Source of the DNA: Candidatus Woesearchaeota archaeon | Lineage (GTDB): Archaea > Nanobdellota > Nanobdellia > Woesearchaeales > JACPJR01 | NCBI GenBank assembly: GCA_016187565.1 | Contig: JACPJR010000009.1 | Span: forward strand, 1 to 64,000 | Direction: 5' to 3' | DNA: 64,000 nucleotides | Program-made: the position numbers and the translations under genes | Part shown: piece after piece, positions 36,494-44,957 of the stretch | How the letters are laid out: each line of letters opens with the position of its first letter | Numbering within the stretch: position 1 is the first letter of the stretch | Notes under the pieces: model-generated | The model's database searches: none | What the model saw: the letters and a program-made list of their open reading frames with translations, nothing else | What the model was told of the DNA's origin: nothing

Positions 36494-37108
36494 GTGACCT
36501 CTTTCAGAAAATTTCGGCTCAGGTTTTCACCTGAAGAATGGAGAGATCTTGGTGTTGCTCTGCTTGTTGTCAGTCTTGCATTTACCTTTGCACAACGAGC
36601 ATACTTGCTACCAGACTTTTCCTTTTTTTCGTTTTTAGTAGTCTCCATCATCATCGTGGGGGTTGGCTTTCTGTTGCATGAGCTTGCCCATAAGATCGTT
36701 GCCCAACGATTCGGATGCGAAGCAGTATTCAAGGCAGATTATAAGATGCTCATGGTTACCATTCTTTTGTCTTTTTTTGGTGTTGTTTTTGCAGCTCCTG
36801 GTGGGGTCTTTATTACCGGACATCTCAAAAAGCGAGAGCATGGATTGATCAGTGCAGCTGGACCGGTAACCAACATCATCCTTGCATGCCTCTTCCTGAG
36901 CCTCTCTGCAGTAGGGTTTTCTGCTTCAGGGAAGCATATTCTTCTTGTTGCTTCACTCATTAATAGCTGGCTTGCCCTCTTTAATCTGTTACCGTTTTGG
37001 ACGTTTGATGGTGCAAAGGTTATACAATGGAGCAAAAAAAATTATGTCTTCCTTGTCCTTATCGCACTGGCACTACAGTTTTTCACCTACTTCTTTATAG
37101 GTCAATAA
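36494..37108 (+). CDS. M50 family membrane metalloprotease (site-2 protease type)
   Basis: The 204-residue membrane protein has the zinc motif HELAHKIVAQRFG (about 61-73) inside a hydrophobic segment and the second motif NLLPFWTFDGAKV (about 163-175), with four to five membrane spans. S2P-type proteases cut transmembrane anchors of regulators. The ATG is preceded by GGTGGG. It is short and lacks PDZ domains, as is usual for archaeal members. The substrate is unknown. Confidence 0.87.
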   Translation: MTSFRKFRLRFSPEEWRDLGVALLVVSLAFTFAQRAYLLPDFSFFSFLVVSIIIVGVGFLLHELAHKIVAQRFGCEAVFKADYKMLMVTILLSFFGVVFAAPGGVFITGHLKKREHGLISAAGPVTNIILACLFLSLSAVGFSASGKHILLVASLINSWLALFNLLPFWTFDGAKVIQWSKKNYVFLVLIALALQFFTYFFIGQ

Positions 37109-37140
37109 GCATTGGCTGTAAACTTAGCGGGGTATATTCT

Positions 37141-37229
37141 TGTCGAGTGGAAAGTCTAGTGGTTTATAGCCTCTGTAATGCCAGAATTTAATGGTTTGAG
37201 ACAGTCATTTCACCGTCGGTGCACTCGAC
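37141..37229. repeat. Inverted repeat upstream of the IS6-like transposase
   Basis: TGTCGAGTG (37141-37149) and CACTCGACA (37221-37229) are perfect 9-bp inverted repeats with a 71-base interior that holds a smaller CACC-GTC-GGTG hairpin. They may be part of the insertion element boundary or a structure left of it. The rest of the 37109-37318 gap holds a TATA box near 37247 and a leader hairpin (GCCA, GGTG / CACC, TGGC) ending just before the Shine-Dalgarno GGAGAG. Confidence 0.4.
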
Positions 37230-37318
37230 ATTTCTCGACGTGAAGTATTTAAATAACTCATTCTTAGAAAGAAATAGCCAAACGGTGTTAGAGCACCGAA
37301 TGGCTGGAGAGATTCAAA

Positions 37319-38248
37319 ATGCCCTGTCAAGAACAAATTAAACCTCAAAGGGATGTAAAGACTTCTGACAATAAAAAACCTTCGATTTGTCTTTTCTGTA
37401 AGAGCCAGAATACAGTAAAGAAAGGATTCATAAAGACAGAACATAGAGGGAATATCCAACGATATATCTGTAAAGATTGTAAAAGATCATTTTGTATTGA
37501 CGAAGGATTTTATCGTATGAGAAACAACGAGAACAAAATAACCAAAGCAATTGATCTTTACTTCTCGAACTTGTCCAGTCGTAAGGTAAGGAATACCTTC
37601 AAAAGACATGAAGAGACTAAGATAAGCCATGTCTCAGTGCTTGACTGGTGTAGAAGATATGCTCTCAAGGTTTGGCAGTATGTAGATAGCCTTGCTCCTA
37701 AGCTCGGTGGTAAATGCTATGCTGATGAGACTGAGATTGATTGTGAACAAAGAAATGATATTTTCTGGTGTTCTGTCGATTGGGATACTCGATTTATCAG
37801 TGCGACGCTCTATTCTCCAACAGAACAGGATACCGATGACGCTATTGAGTTCTTTGAAAAGATTAAGGCAAAAGGTAAGCCAAAGTATATTCAAACCGAT
37901 GCAGCTCAGTTTTACCCAAGAGCATTTAACAAAGTGTTTTATTCAAACAAAGGTAAAAGAGAAGATTTGACACAACACAGGGTAGTCAATACCAGCAGAA
38001 CAGGCAAGTACAATGTAAGGATAGAAACGGTTTTCTCTAAGATCAAGGATAGAGTAGAAGATTTCAGAGGATTAAAGGCTCTATGGAGTGCTCCCATACT
38101 CTTGGCGGGTATTATTCTTCAACATAACTTTATAGAAGCCCATACTACGACGGGAGAAATACCTTGTGAATTGGCTGGATTGCAGATAGAAACAGGGATT
38201 AATAGATGGTTAGGGATGATAAGATTAACTCATAAACTAATTAATTAA
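37319..38248 (+). mobile_element. IS6-like DDE transposase with zinc ribbon
   Basis: The 309-residue protein has an N-terminal zinc ribbon (CLFC and CKDC, about 24-58) and a DDE domain with CYADETEIDCE (Asp), YIQTDAAQFYP (Asp) and NVRIETVFSKIKDR (Glu). The layout resembles IS6/IS240 and related archaeal transposases. The frame is intact. A TATA box, a leader hairpin and GGAGAG precede it, so it may be expressed. Terminal repeats are not certain: similar AGAAAGAAA motifs occur near 37270 and near 38333. Confidence 0.8.
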
Positions 38249-38299
38249 CTTTGTGTGGGTAATCAAAAATATATAAAGGGGGAGTATATATCTGTGTAT

Positions 38300-38368
38300 A
38301 TAAGAAAGATGCAGATACAAACGTTCTTTCTAGAAAGAAACGATTGTTAGGACACTGCATCTTTTTTT
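38300..38368 (+). ncRNA. Candidate small RNA with terminator
   Basis: GATGCAG (38308-38314) pairs with CTGCATC (38355-38361), directly followed by seven T. Inside, CGTTCTTTC (38322-38330) pairs with GAAAGAAACG (38333-38342, one bulge). A TATA-like AATATATAAAGG at 38268-38279 predicts a start near 38300. The T-run is only on the plus strand. It could also be the 3' structure or end of the insertion element. Confidence 0.5.
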
Positions 38369-38513
38369 AAATTTGAATCGAAGAAAAATTAAGCTTTTTT
38401 CTTTCATTTTGTTTTCATCCCAAAATGAATTATATTTATATAGAATTGAATCTCTATATAAACATAATTCAAAGTATTGTGGATTTCTATCCATTATACC
38501 TTTGATTTAAAAC

Positions 38514-38545
38514 CAAAGAGCCACGAGCAATCGTGGTTTCTTTTT
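38514..38545 (+). terminator. Hairpin with T-rich tail
   Basis: CCACGA, GCAA loop, TCGTGG is followed by TTTCTTTTT, which looks like a terminator on the plus strand. On the minus strand the same hairpin lies about 15 bases beyond the tRNA 3' end. Confidence 0.4.
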
Positions 38546-38558
38546 ATGATAATAAGTC

Positions 38559-38644
38559 CGCCACCGCCGAGATTTGAACTCGGAAATCCCGTGAAGGAAA
38601 CCAGTGTGTTAAACTGGCGAAATGCCAGATTATCCGACGGTGGC
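38559..38644 (-). tRNA. Class II tRNA, Ser-like body with anticodon AAC
   Basis: The 86-base cloverleaf is complete: 7-bp acceptor stem GCCACCG/CGGTGGC, 3-bp D stem with A14, G18-G19 and A21 in place, anticodon stem CCAGT/ACTGG with loop TTAACAC, a 17-base variable arm, T stem CCGAG/CTCGG with loop TTCAAAT, and discriminator G73. A long variable arm and G73 are serine features in archaea, whereas the loop gives anticodon AAC (38610-38608), a Val codon reader. No CCA is encoded. The minus strand is certain from the T arm. The D loop and anticodon stem can also form a competing CTGGC/GCCAG hairpin, so a pseudo-tRNA is possible. Confidence 0.75.
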
Positions 38645-38662
38645 GTGATTGTGAAAAAGGGA

Positions 38663-38761
38663 CACAAAGGTTAACATCTGGCTACCACCGATTCATCCGT
38701 GCAGGGCGTTCGGATTGGATGCTAACCTCTGTGGCAGACTCCCTCACCGTCTGCAAGTGAG
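38663..38761 (-). ncRNA. Candidate structured RNA upstream of the tRNA
   Basis: Segments 38718-38733 and 38663-38678 pair over 16 positions; the two non-Watson-Crick pairs are G-U on the minus strand and would be A-C on the plus, which supports minus-strand transcription, as for the tRNA. Upstream, CTCAC (38761-38757), GCAGAC (38754-38749), GTGAG (38747-38743) and GTCTGC (38739-38734) interleave as an H-type pseudoknot. TATA-like TTAAAAATT lies at about 38773-38781. The RNA would run into the tRNA about 20 bases later. Confidence 0.55.
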
Positions 38762-38819
38762 ATTTATTCTAAATTTTTAAGCAGAAGTAATCACCTCTCC
38801 GCTTACACTTTCACTCTTC

Positions 38820-39536
38820 TTAGATTATTTCTTTTATTAATTTTTTTCTTTTGTCGTCGGGCAAAACCCATACCATATCTACAATTTCGTCTTTAGTAAT
38901 CCCTATTTTTAACAGTATCTCTTTTAATCCATGATTAGTAAAAAATGTTTGTTGTTCCTCTGCTTTTTCAGTTTCTTTTAAATTTAAATCTATTTCAGCT
39001 AACAACTTAGTATCTCTGTTTCTTTTTACTCTTCCTCCCTTTGTTCTTATTCGACCTATCAATCCAACCTCAAAAAGCATATTCGAAAGAGCCATTGCTG
39101 TAAGTTTATAATGTGATTCTTTAAATTCATTTTCGTCTTTACTCATCAAAAATCCTATAAACTCCTTTCTGGATACATTTTCACTTTTTAAAAAAGAAAT
39201 AATCTCTTTAAATTGTTCTGATGAATGAATAAGAGGTAAAAGTATTTTTCTTGAAGGTTTATGCGTATCTGTATCTTCCTGTATTCTATTAAAATATTCT
39301 CTCCATTCCTGTTGTGGGCTTTTGCGATAACCTCCATTGGGTTTGGTTATCATTCCCAAAGCCATAGAAAATTTTAATAAGTTTCTTATTTTTGGTAATC
39401 TTGTAATTGCTGATTTACCGACGAGAAGTTCATCCCGTGTAAACTCCTCTTGCACTTTTGACAAGTCCTCTTTTACAAACCTTTCAAAACTCGTCAAACT
39501 TACATAATTGTAGTTAACATCTAATATTTTTTCCAT
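38820..39536 (-). CDS. Uncharacterised protein
   Basis: The 238-residue, lysine-rich, mostly helical protein resembles no family known to me. The sections ALSNMLFEVGLIGRIRTKGGRVKRNRDTK and KEILLKIGITKDEIVDMVW look like winged-helix-type strands and a helix-turn-helix, so DNA binding is possible. AT-rich codon use and isolation next to the IS and tRNA suggest an acquired gene. It is divergent from the PAN gene. Confidence 0.55.
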   Translation of the reverse strand: MEKILDVNYNYVSLTSFERFVKEDLSKVQEEFTRDELLVGKSAITRLPKIRNLLKFSMALGMITKPNGGYRKSPQQEWREYFNRIQEDTDTHKPSRKILLPLIHSSEQFKEIISFLKSENVSRKEFIGFLMSKDENEFKESHYKLTAMALSNMLFEVGLIGRIRTKGGRVKRNRDTKLLAEIDLNLKETEKAEEQQTFFTNHGLKEILLKIGITKDEIVDMVWVLPDDKRKKLIKEII

Positions 39537-39618
39537 TTTTTACCTTTATTTTAAAACCGAAAATGATAATGAATGATAACTATATAAAGGTTTTGGTGAT
39601 TTTTTGGAAAAATAATTT

Positions 39619-39674
39619 TTGTGCAGAAAACCTACTTATTGTGCAATTGGCACTTTTTAGGGACTATTTGTGCA
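39619..39674 (+). promoter_or_regulatory. Three TTGTGCA repeats upstream of PAN
   Basis: The heptamer TTGTGCA occurs at 39619-39625, 39639-39645 and 39668-39674 (spacing 20 and 29 bases), and the middle copy is part of GTGC-AATTG-GCAC. They lie 100-160 bases before the PAN start, upstream of a TATA-like TTTTTATAGATC near 39750, and could bind a regulator of proteasome stress. Confidence 0.45.
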
Positions 39675-39778
39675 AAGCTGGTTGGGTTTGGATTAGAAAA
39701 AAAATTGCTTATACCCCTCTTACCTTACAGCCCAAATAAGCACAATATTTTTATAGATCAAATCCATCCTCAATAGCT

Positions 39779-40954
39779 ATGGTAGAGAATAATAAAGCAA
39801 ACGGACATGAAACTAAGGATGGGAGACTTTCAACCGATGATGTTTTTTATAGTTACGCCATTAGCAAGAACCCTCTTGAAGAGGAGAACAAGGCATTAAA
39901 ACTCACGATTATGCAGCTACAGAATGAACTTGACCGTCTGAAAACTCCTCCCCTGATGGTTTGTGAAGTACGCGACTTAATGGAGGATCGTGCAATCATA
40001 AAGATCCCTAATGGAAACTTGTTCTGCGTTAACATCTCACAGCAGGTGAATGAGCTCAAAAGTGGGGATTTGGTCTTAACCGATCAGAAAAATCTGAACA
40101 TTGTTGAGCGGATAGGGAGGTATAAACGCTTTAATGTGGAACAGTTTGTCATTGTTGAGAAACCAAAAGTTCCATGGAACGATATTGGCGGACTTCAAGA
40201 TCAGATTCGAGAGATTGTCGAGGTTATCGAGCTTCCCTTAAAAAAACCAGAGCTGTTTAAGCGCGTGGGAATTCAGCCGCCTAAAGGAATCCTTCTCCAC
40301 GGCCCCCCAGGAACAGGAAAAACATTACTGGCAAAGGCAGTTGCTACCTCAACCAATTCAACCTTTATAGAGGTTGTTGGATCCGAACTTGTCCAGAAAT
40401 TTATCGGCGAAGGTGCACGTTTAGTCAAAGAGATGTTTGACCTTGCGAGAGAAAAGGCTCCTTCCATTGTCTTTATTGATGAGATTGATGCCATCGCAGC
40501 ACAGCGTGTTGAAGTCGGGACTTCAGGAGAACGAGAAGTGCAACGAACCTTTATGCAATTCCTTGCTGAAATTGATGGGTTCAAGAATCTTGATAATGTC
40601 AAGATCATTGGCTGTACGAACCGGAAAGATATCCTAGATCCAGCAATCCTCCGTCCAGGACGATTGGATAGACTTATTAGGGTCCCTAATCCAGACAAAG
40701 ACGGTATCAGAGAAATTTTCAAGATCCATACAAAACCTATGAACCTCGATCAGAAGGTACGGGTTGAGGATCTCTTGGTAAAGATGAAAGACTTTTCGGG
40801 AGCTGAAATAAAGGCCGTTGTTACTGAAGCTGGCTATTTTGCCATCAGAAAGAACCGTGAAAAGGTTTGCGAGGAAGATTTCCTCAACGCGATCAGGAAA
40901 GTAAAGCGGGAAGAAGAGCTTGAAGGCCAGGACTATATCAGGATGTTTGGCTAG
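39779..40954 (+). CDS. pan: Proteasome-activating nucleotidase
   Basis: The 391-residue AAA ATPase unfolds proteins for the archaeal 20S proteasome. An N-terminal coiled coil (about 28-60) is followed by an OB domain (about 60-125) and an AAA module with Walker A GPPGTGKT (about 178-185), Walker B IVFIDEIDA (about 231-239) and the Arg finger region RPGRLDR. The C-terminus ends MFG; the usual HbYX motif (hydrophobic-Tyr-X) is thus present only as hydrophobic-Phe-X. The gene is monocistronic, with upstream direct repeats. Length is near that of other PANs. Confidence 0.95.
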   Translation: MVENNKANGHETKDGRLSTDDVFYSYAISKNPLEEENKALKLTIMQLQNELDRLKTPPLMVCEVRDLMEDRAIIKIPNGNLFCVNISQQVNELKSGDLVLTDQKNLNIVERIGRYKRFNVEQFVIVEKPKVPWNDIGGLQDQIREIVEVIELPLKKPELFKRVGIQPPKGILLHGPPGTGKTLLAKAVATSTNSTFIEVVGSELVQKFIGEGARLVKEMFDLAREKAPSIVFIDEIDAIAAQRVEVGTSGEREVQRTFMQFLAEIDGFKNLDNVKIIGCTNRKDILDPAILRPGRLDRLIRVPNPDKDGIREIFKIHTKPMNLDQKVRVEDLLVKMKDFSGAEIKAVVTEAGYFAIRKNREKVCEEDFLNAIRKVKREEELEGQDYIRMFG

Positions 40955-41052
40955 TATCCAAATTTTAATAGAGGGAGAGGACTAACTAAAAGAGACATTT
41001 TTGTTAGAAACATTTATATAGACATGATACGAAAGGCTTAAAGGTGACGATA

Positions 41053-41496
41053 GTGCTTAAAAGAACTGATGTTGTTATAATACTAGCGTTGATTTCTATG
41101 GTCGTTTTAAGTGGTTGTAACAGTTCAGAAACAAATACCTCCCAACAACCAAAAGTAACGCCAACAAAAATTGCTGAACAATGGGTTAAAGCCCTTATCA
41201 AAGGCACCGGTTCAGAAGAAGTATTTAATTATTTACACTCAGATGTGCAATCATACTATAATTCATACGATCAATGGAATGATGAGTTAGCTAATATGAA
41301 ATATTCTTGGAATTCTCAAGGATTATATTTTGAATATATTGGAGTAGAAAATGAAATCGTAACTAACGATAATGCAACCGTTGAGGTGAAGTATAGATCT
41401 AAGGGTATACTTCAAAAAACGACAACACAGAAATATGAATTTCTGAAAGTAAACAATGAATGGAAATTAAAGGAATACTATGAATTACAGATTTGA
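41053..41496 (+). CDS. Predicted lipoprotein
   Basis: The protein of about 147 residues has a signal segment ending in lipobox VLSGC, then a Ser/Thr/Gln linker and an alpha/beta domain with ATVEVKYRSKG and NNEWKLKEYYELQI, a pattern found in NTF2-like/DUF4878-type domains. The GTG at 41053 is preferred to the GTG at 41044, because the former has GGTGA 5-6 bases upstream. It is expected outside the membrane, modified by Lgt. Function unknown. The 41497-41692 gap after it shows no gene. Confidence 0.72.
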   Translation: MLKRTDVVIILALISMVVLSGCNSSETNTSQQPKVTPTKIAEQWVKALIKGTGSEEVFNYLHSDVQSYYNSYDQWNDELANMKYSWNSQGLYFEYIGVENEIVTNDNATVEVKYRSKGILQKTTTQKYEFLKVNNEWKLKEYYELQI

Positions 41497-41692
41497 ATGA
41501 GAACTGATACGTTATTTATCTTCAATCAACTTCTCCTTTTTATCCCCCAGCCAAAAACAAATAATTTTCCGTTGATACAATAGATTCTCCTGTCTTTTCT
41601 TCCAACGCCTTTAGGAGATTTCAGTAATACTTCTTTTCGTTCCATATGAGTATTCACGCACTGAAAACATTAGAGTTTGTCTCAAAAAATGC

Positions 41693-42298
41693 CTATCGAA
41701 AGATGTGTCTCTTAGAATCTCCTAAGTCTGCCCAATCAATGATTTGCGAGAAATTCTTCCCTGCAATTGGTGATATTTGTGTTTCCGGGTTATATCTCTT
41801 CAGAAGTAATGCAAATGCCTCCCAAAAATCTATCAAACGAGCTTCCGTTGCTCTAATGTATTCGTCTACACCTGTTTTTGGTGGTTCAAGGTCCCTATCC
41901 GGAAAAGATGAGCTGTAAAATACGTGCAAAACCTCTGTTTGAGTTCCGTCGATAGCCCGATATCCACATACAGATTTAAATAACACTTGTAAACCAATAT
42001 CAACCTCAATACTTGCCATATCTCTTCTGAATGCTCCAGCTCTCTCCCCTAATCCATGTTCTTGTGAAAAATCAATCCCTAGTCTGATGTCATGGGGGTA
42101 CAAGTATAGACCTCCGGGGAGTTTCCCATATAGACTACAACTGTTACCAGCATTATTCGTAACAATGTGTCCGCTACATGTTTCAAAGGTATCAACAACA
42201 AAAGGTAATCCCCATAGTGCATTTACTACTTCACGAATCGGATCTTCAATACAAGGTAAAATTCTCGCTCTGTAATCTCTAAGTAAGTCTGGGTGCAT
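41693..42298 (-). CDS. Uncharacterised protein
   Basis: The 201-residue protein resembles no family known to me. It has a Cys-His region FETCSGHIV (about 38-46), a KLPGGLYLYPHDIRLGID segment and a hydrophobic amphipathic end ARLIDFWEAFALLLKRY. No signal or membrane span is seen. A strong TATA-like run (TTATATATAGTATATAATAT) lies at about 42320-42340 upstream, shared with the KH-protein side. Confidence 0.55.
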   Translation of the reverse strand: MHPDLLRDYRARILPCIEDPIREVVNALWGLPFVVDTFETCSGHIVTNNAGNSCSLYGKLPGGLYLYPHDIRLGIDFSQEHGLGERAGAFRRDMASIEVDIGLQVLFKSVCGYRAIDGTQTEVLHVFYSSSFPDRDLEPPKTGVDEYIRATEARLIDFWEAFALLLKRYNPETQISPIAGKNFSQIIDWADLGDSKRHIFR

Positions 42299-42347
42299 GT
42301 CTTGCGATCATTTGAGCATTTTATATATAGTATATAATATAAAGAAT

Positions 42348-42884
42348 CTAAACATTCGGCCGCTGTTTTAATTCTCTTCTTTTTTTCTCTAACCATCGGT
42401 AAACAGAGGAGTGAGGGCTTCCTGAAAGCAGTGATTCAATAGCACGACGGGCGGTTGCAACATTCTCAGGTAATCCAAGAATAGCTATTGTTTTGCCATA
42501 GACACATAAATGAGTTTCTGTCAATGCCTCAATCGTTTTTCGTGATTTGCCTTGCGCTCCAATGACTCGTCCTTTGAGTCGTAAAATATTACCTTTGTTC
42601 TTTATAAAATCAGTAAGAGGGATCATCTCGAAGGTATAATCTTGTTTAAGGAGTAATTTAGCCAGTTCTGGATTAAATCCTCTTCCAATGGCCTTAATAA
42701 TCTCTCTAACAGTAAACAACTGGATTGCGTCATCCCCAGAAACAAAAACATCACCTTCAGTAGAATCTACTTCAATAGAAGTCTTTGTTTCTTGTTCTAA
42801 TTCTTTTTTGACCTCCCCATTCTTTCCAATAAGGACAGCAACCCTGTCTTTTGGGATTCTTAATTCGTATACATAGTTTGCCAT
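42348..42884 (-). CDS. KH-domain RNA-processing protein (Dim2/Pno1-like)
   Basis: The 178-residue protein has two KH domains: the first with LRIPKDRVAVLIGKNGEVKKEL (about 7-26, GxxG as IGKNGE), the second with RLKGRVIGAQGKSRKTIEAL (about 99-115, GAQGK). It matches archaeal Dim2p/Pno1-like proteins that act in 16S rRNA maturation and can bind small-subunit proteins. It is divergent from the NAD kinase gene with a TATA-bearing gap of about 100 bases. Confidence 0.88.
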   Translation of the reverse strand: MANYVYELRIPKDRVAVLIGKNGEVKKELEQETKTSIEVDSTEGDVFVSGDDAIQLFTVREIIKAIGRGFNPELAKLLLKQDYTFEMIPLTDFIKNKGNILRLKGRVIGAQGKSRKTIEALTETHLCVYGKTIAILGLPENVATARRAIESLLSGSPHSSVYRWLEKKRRELKQRPNV

Positions 42885-42984
42885 GAGCTAAAGAAAGTAG
42901 GTTCTTTTTAAAAGGTTATGGCAAAACCTTATAAATGGTGTTCTTTTTTATGGGTTACTCAATTCGGAACATTTGAGGTTTGTT

Positions 42985-43800
42985 ATGCTAATCAAAAATA
43001 TTCTCGTCGTGTATATGCAGCCCCAAAGTCCGGAAGAAAGGGCTACTCTTCATGTAGTTACCTCATATCTAAAGACCTTGCCCCTTACCCTTACCTCGAT
43101 TGAACGTGAATATCTGAATGAAACGATTGTCAAGGGCCGTGACCTTATTTTAACGCTTGGTGGTGACGGAACGTTTATCCGTACCAGCCATCATGTACTT
43201 GATACGACTCCTCTCTTGGGGGTCAATACGAACCCTCTGCAAAAAGAAGGATTCTACATGGCGTGTACTAAAGAAGATTTTGTCGCTAAGATGGAGATGG
43301 TTCGTCATGGTAAAGCCAAACTCATCTCGTACTTAAGGCTAGAAACAACGATAAAAGATCCGCATAAAAATGAAAGAGTAAGAAAAACAGCCTTGGCTAC
43401 CAATGAAGTCTATATTGGGCCGGTCAAACCAAGTCATGCACTTCGCTGCCTTCTAAAGGTCAAGGGAAGAGAAGAACGACAGCTGAGCAGTGGTGTTTTA
43501 GTGGCCACGCCAACCGGATCACATGGATGGGTAAAATCTGCTGGGGGAAAACCCATGAATCTCTCGCGAAAAGCCCTCCAATATTTAGTACGAGAGCCAC
43601 ATGTAGGAAGAGTAAACAAGGCAACGCTTGTGAAGGGCATTCTCCCGGCAAAAGAATCTGTCCACGTAACCACTATCAGTAGTAAAAGCATGGTGGTTAT
43701 CGACTCTTTGAGCGAAGAGTACTACTGTGAAAGAGGGGCTATTATCACCGTAAGGATAACTGAAAAGCCGCTGTATGTCTTTACCTTTCCAAGGAATTAG
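42985..43800 (+). CDS. NAD kinase
   Basis: The 271-residue enzyme should make NADP from NAD. The GGDGT motif LGGDGTFI lies near 57, with the NT(N)PLQ nucleotide segment and ATPTGSHGW (about 172-180). The ATG at 42985 has GAGGT 5 bases upstream; the TTG at 42973 is a weaker start. The end converges with the small zinc-protein gene and overlaps it by 4 bases. The NE motif (TNEVYIGP) is present. Confidence 0.88.
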   Translation: MLIKNILVVYMQPQSPEERATLHVVTSYLKTLPLTLTSIEREYLNETIVKGRDLILTLGGDGTFIRTSHHVLDTTPLLGVNTNPLQKEGFYMACTKEDFVAKMEMVRHGKAKLISYLRLETTIKDPHKNERVRKTALATNEVYIGPVKPSHALRCLLKVKGREERQLSSGVLVATPTGSHGWVKSAGGKPMNLSRKALQYLVREPHVGRVNKATLVKGILPAKESVHVTTISSKSMVVIDSLSEEYYCERGAIITVRITEKPLYVFTFPRN

Positions 43801-43985
43801 TCCAATAACAGCATATCAATACTTTCGTACGGTGCATAGTTGTGCTCTTCATTGATCTTTCGTGCTGTCTTAAATTCTGCCGATGTTGGCATTCTCCTCA
43901 GTCCATCAATAAAGCCGCATTTATTGCACTGCCCGCCTATGGGTACTTTATTTTCTCGACAAAATTCACATTTTTTGAATGCCAT
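43797..43985 (-). CDS. Small zinc-finger protein
   Basis: The 62-residue protein has CEFC and CNKC pairs (residues 6-9 and 20-23) that should bind one zinc, followed by a helix. Its end overlaps the NAD kinase stop. Function unknown; small archaeal zinc proteins often bind nucleic acid or partner proteins. Confidence 0.65.
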   Translation of the reverse strand: MAFKKCEFCRENKVPIGGQCNKCGFIDGLRRMPTSAEFKTARKINEEHNYAPYESIDMLLLD

Positions 43986-44026
43986 AAAAAAGAGAGGAAG
44001 AATAAAAATTTTTAAATGTTTCGTTC

Positions 44027-44590
44027 TTAAGCTTTTCCACGACTTTCGCCAAAAACAAGCCCGCTACCGATAAGATGTGCAACGCGTAAGGGTTCAGGAA
44101 TGTCTGCATGAGTGGTTGTAATCTGAAGCATCTGTGCTACCGTGGTTAAATCAATACCACAGCGTTGTATATAGATCTTTCCTACCCGTTCTATAGGGCC
44201 CGCATGTTCAATCAAGGGTATCTTTGCGTCCTTGTGGAGTTTGTGCAGTGTTTCCTTTATCTTTTCTATGTTTGGAAATTTCCGCATGACAACAATAACG
44301 GGGAGTCTTGTTTCTTTATGAAGGGTTTGCACATCGATGACATTAAACCCTGCTACAGCAATGCCATCTAAAAGAATTGCTTGAAGTTGGGCATGAAATT
44401 TTTTACTTTTGCAAATCATGGTCACGAGCTTTGTTGTTGCGTCATCACCGTCAACTTTTACCATCGTAGAAAGGATACCATCAATAAAAGAGCCACCACG
44501 AAAAACAACCCCAATGACTGGTGTTTCGTGATCATGCCATTTGTCAAAAGGGGCATCATCAATGCCAAGAACCCGTATCTCTTTTTTCAT
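44027..44590 (-). CDS. DUF99 (UPF0215) family protein
   Basis: The 187-residue protein matches archaeal DUF99, which has an endonuclease V-like (RNase H) core. The signature RVLGIDDAPF with two Asp is near the N-terminus, followed by GVVFRGGSFIDGIL, and LIGSGLVFGESRGKA at the C-terminus. The start at 44590 (MKKEIRVLG) is chosen because it overlaps the preceding gene stop by 4 bases (ATGA). Longer readings include unconserved text. Confidence 0.85.
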   Translation of the reverse strand: MKKEIRVLGIDDAPFDKWHDHETPVIGVVFRGGSFIDGILSTMVKVDGDDATTKLVTMICKSKKFHAQLQAILLDGIAVAGFNVIDVQTLHKETRLPVIVVMRKFPNIEKIKETLHKLHKDAKIPLIEHAGPIERVGKIYIQRCGIDLTTVAQMLQITTTHADIPEPLRVAHLIGSGLVFGESRGKA

Positions 44591-44847
44591 CGCTGATGTA
44601 ACCACCATTTTTTGCAGAGGGGGAGGGTCAATGTTGACACAAAAAATGCTGTTGTTGGAACAAGTGCATTGAGCCATGGCTCGGGAAGCTTTACGGTTAT
44701 AAAAAGAACCACCATGACAAGATAAGTTAGTATTGCAATGATCACTTTTCTCGTCCAGGACGTCTCCCACGCCTTATCTGCCTCAACTCGTCTATTGCGC
44801 TCCTTAACCTCCGCAATGTCTTTCGCCAGTTTGGTAAGCGTCGTCAT
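44587..44847 (-). CDS. Small membrane protein with two TM segments
   Basis: The 86-residue protein has a charged coiled-coil-like start (TLTKLAKDIAEVKERNRR) and two hydrophobic spans (about 33-51 and 58-76). It is coupled to the DUF99 gene by ATGA overlap. Such proteins are seen as hypothetical two-TM archaeal proteins; no function is assigned. Confidence 0.65.
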   Translation of the reverse strand: MTTLTKLAKDIAEVKERNRRVEADKAWETSWTRKVIIAILTYLVMVVLFITVKLPEPWLNALVPTTAFFVSTLTLPLCKKWWLHQR

Positions 44848-44957
44848 AGACCTCTCTGAGACAAATTCCTATAAAAAGATTTTGGAGATCTTGGAAAATA
44901 AACACAACGATAAGTATTTATGTCCATCCTGTTTTTATGATGGTATAGTATTGCACC

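Noticed and set aside
38559-38644. Reading the tRNA as Leu(UAA)
   Set aside because: It would need the loop shifted by one base, which breaks two of the five anticodon-stem pairs; G73 also speaks against archaeal Leu.
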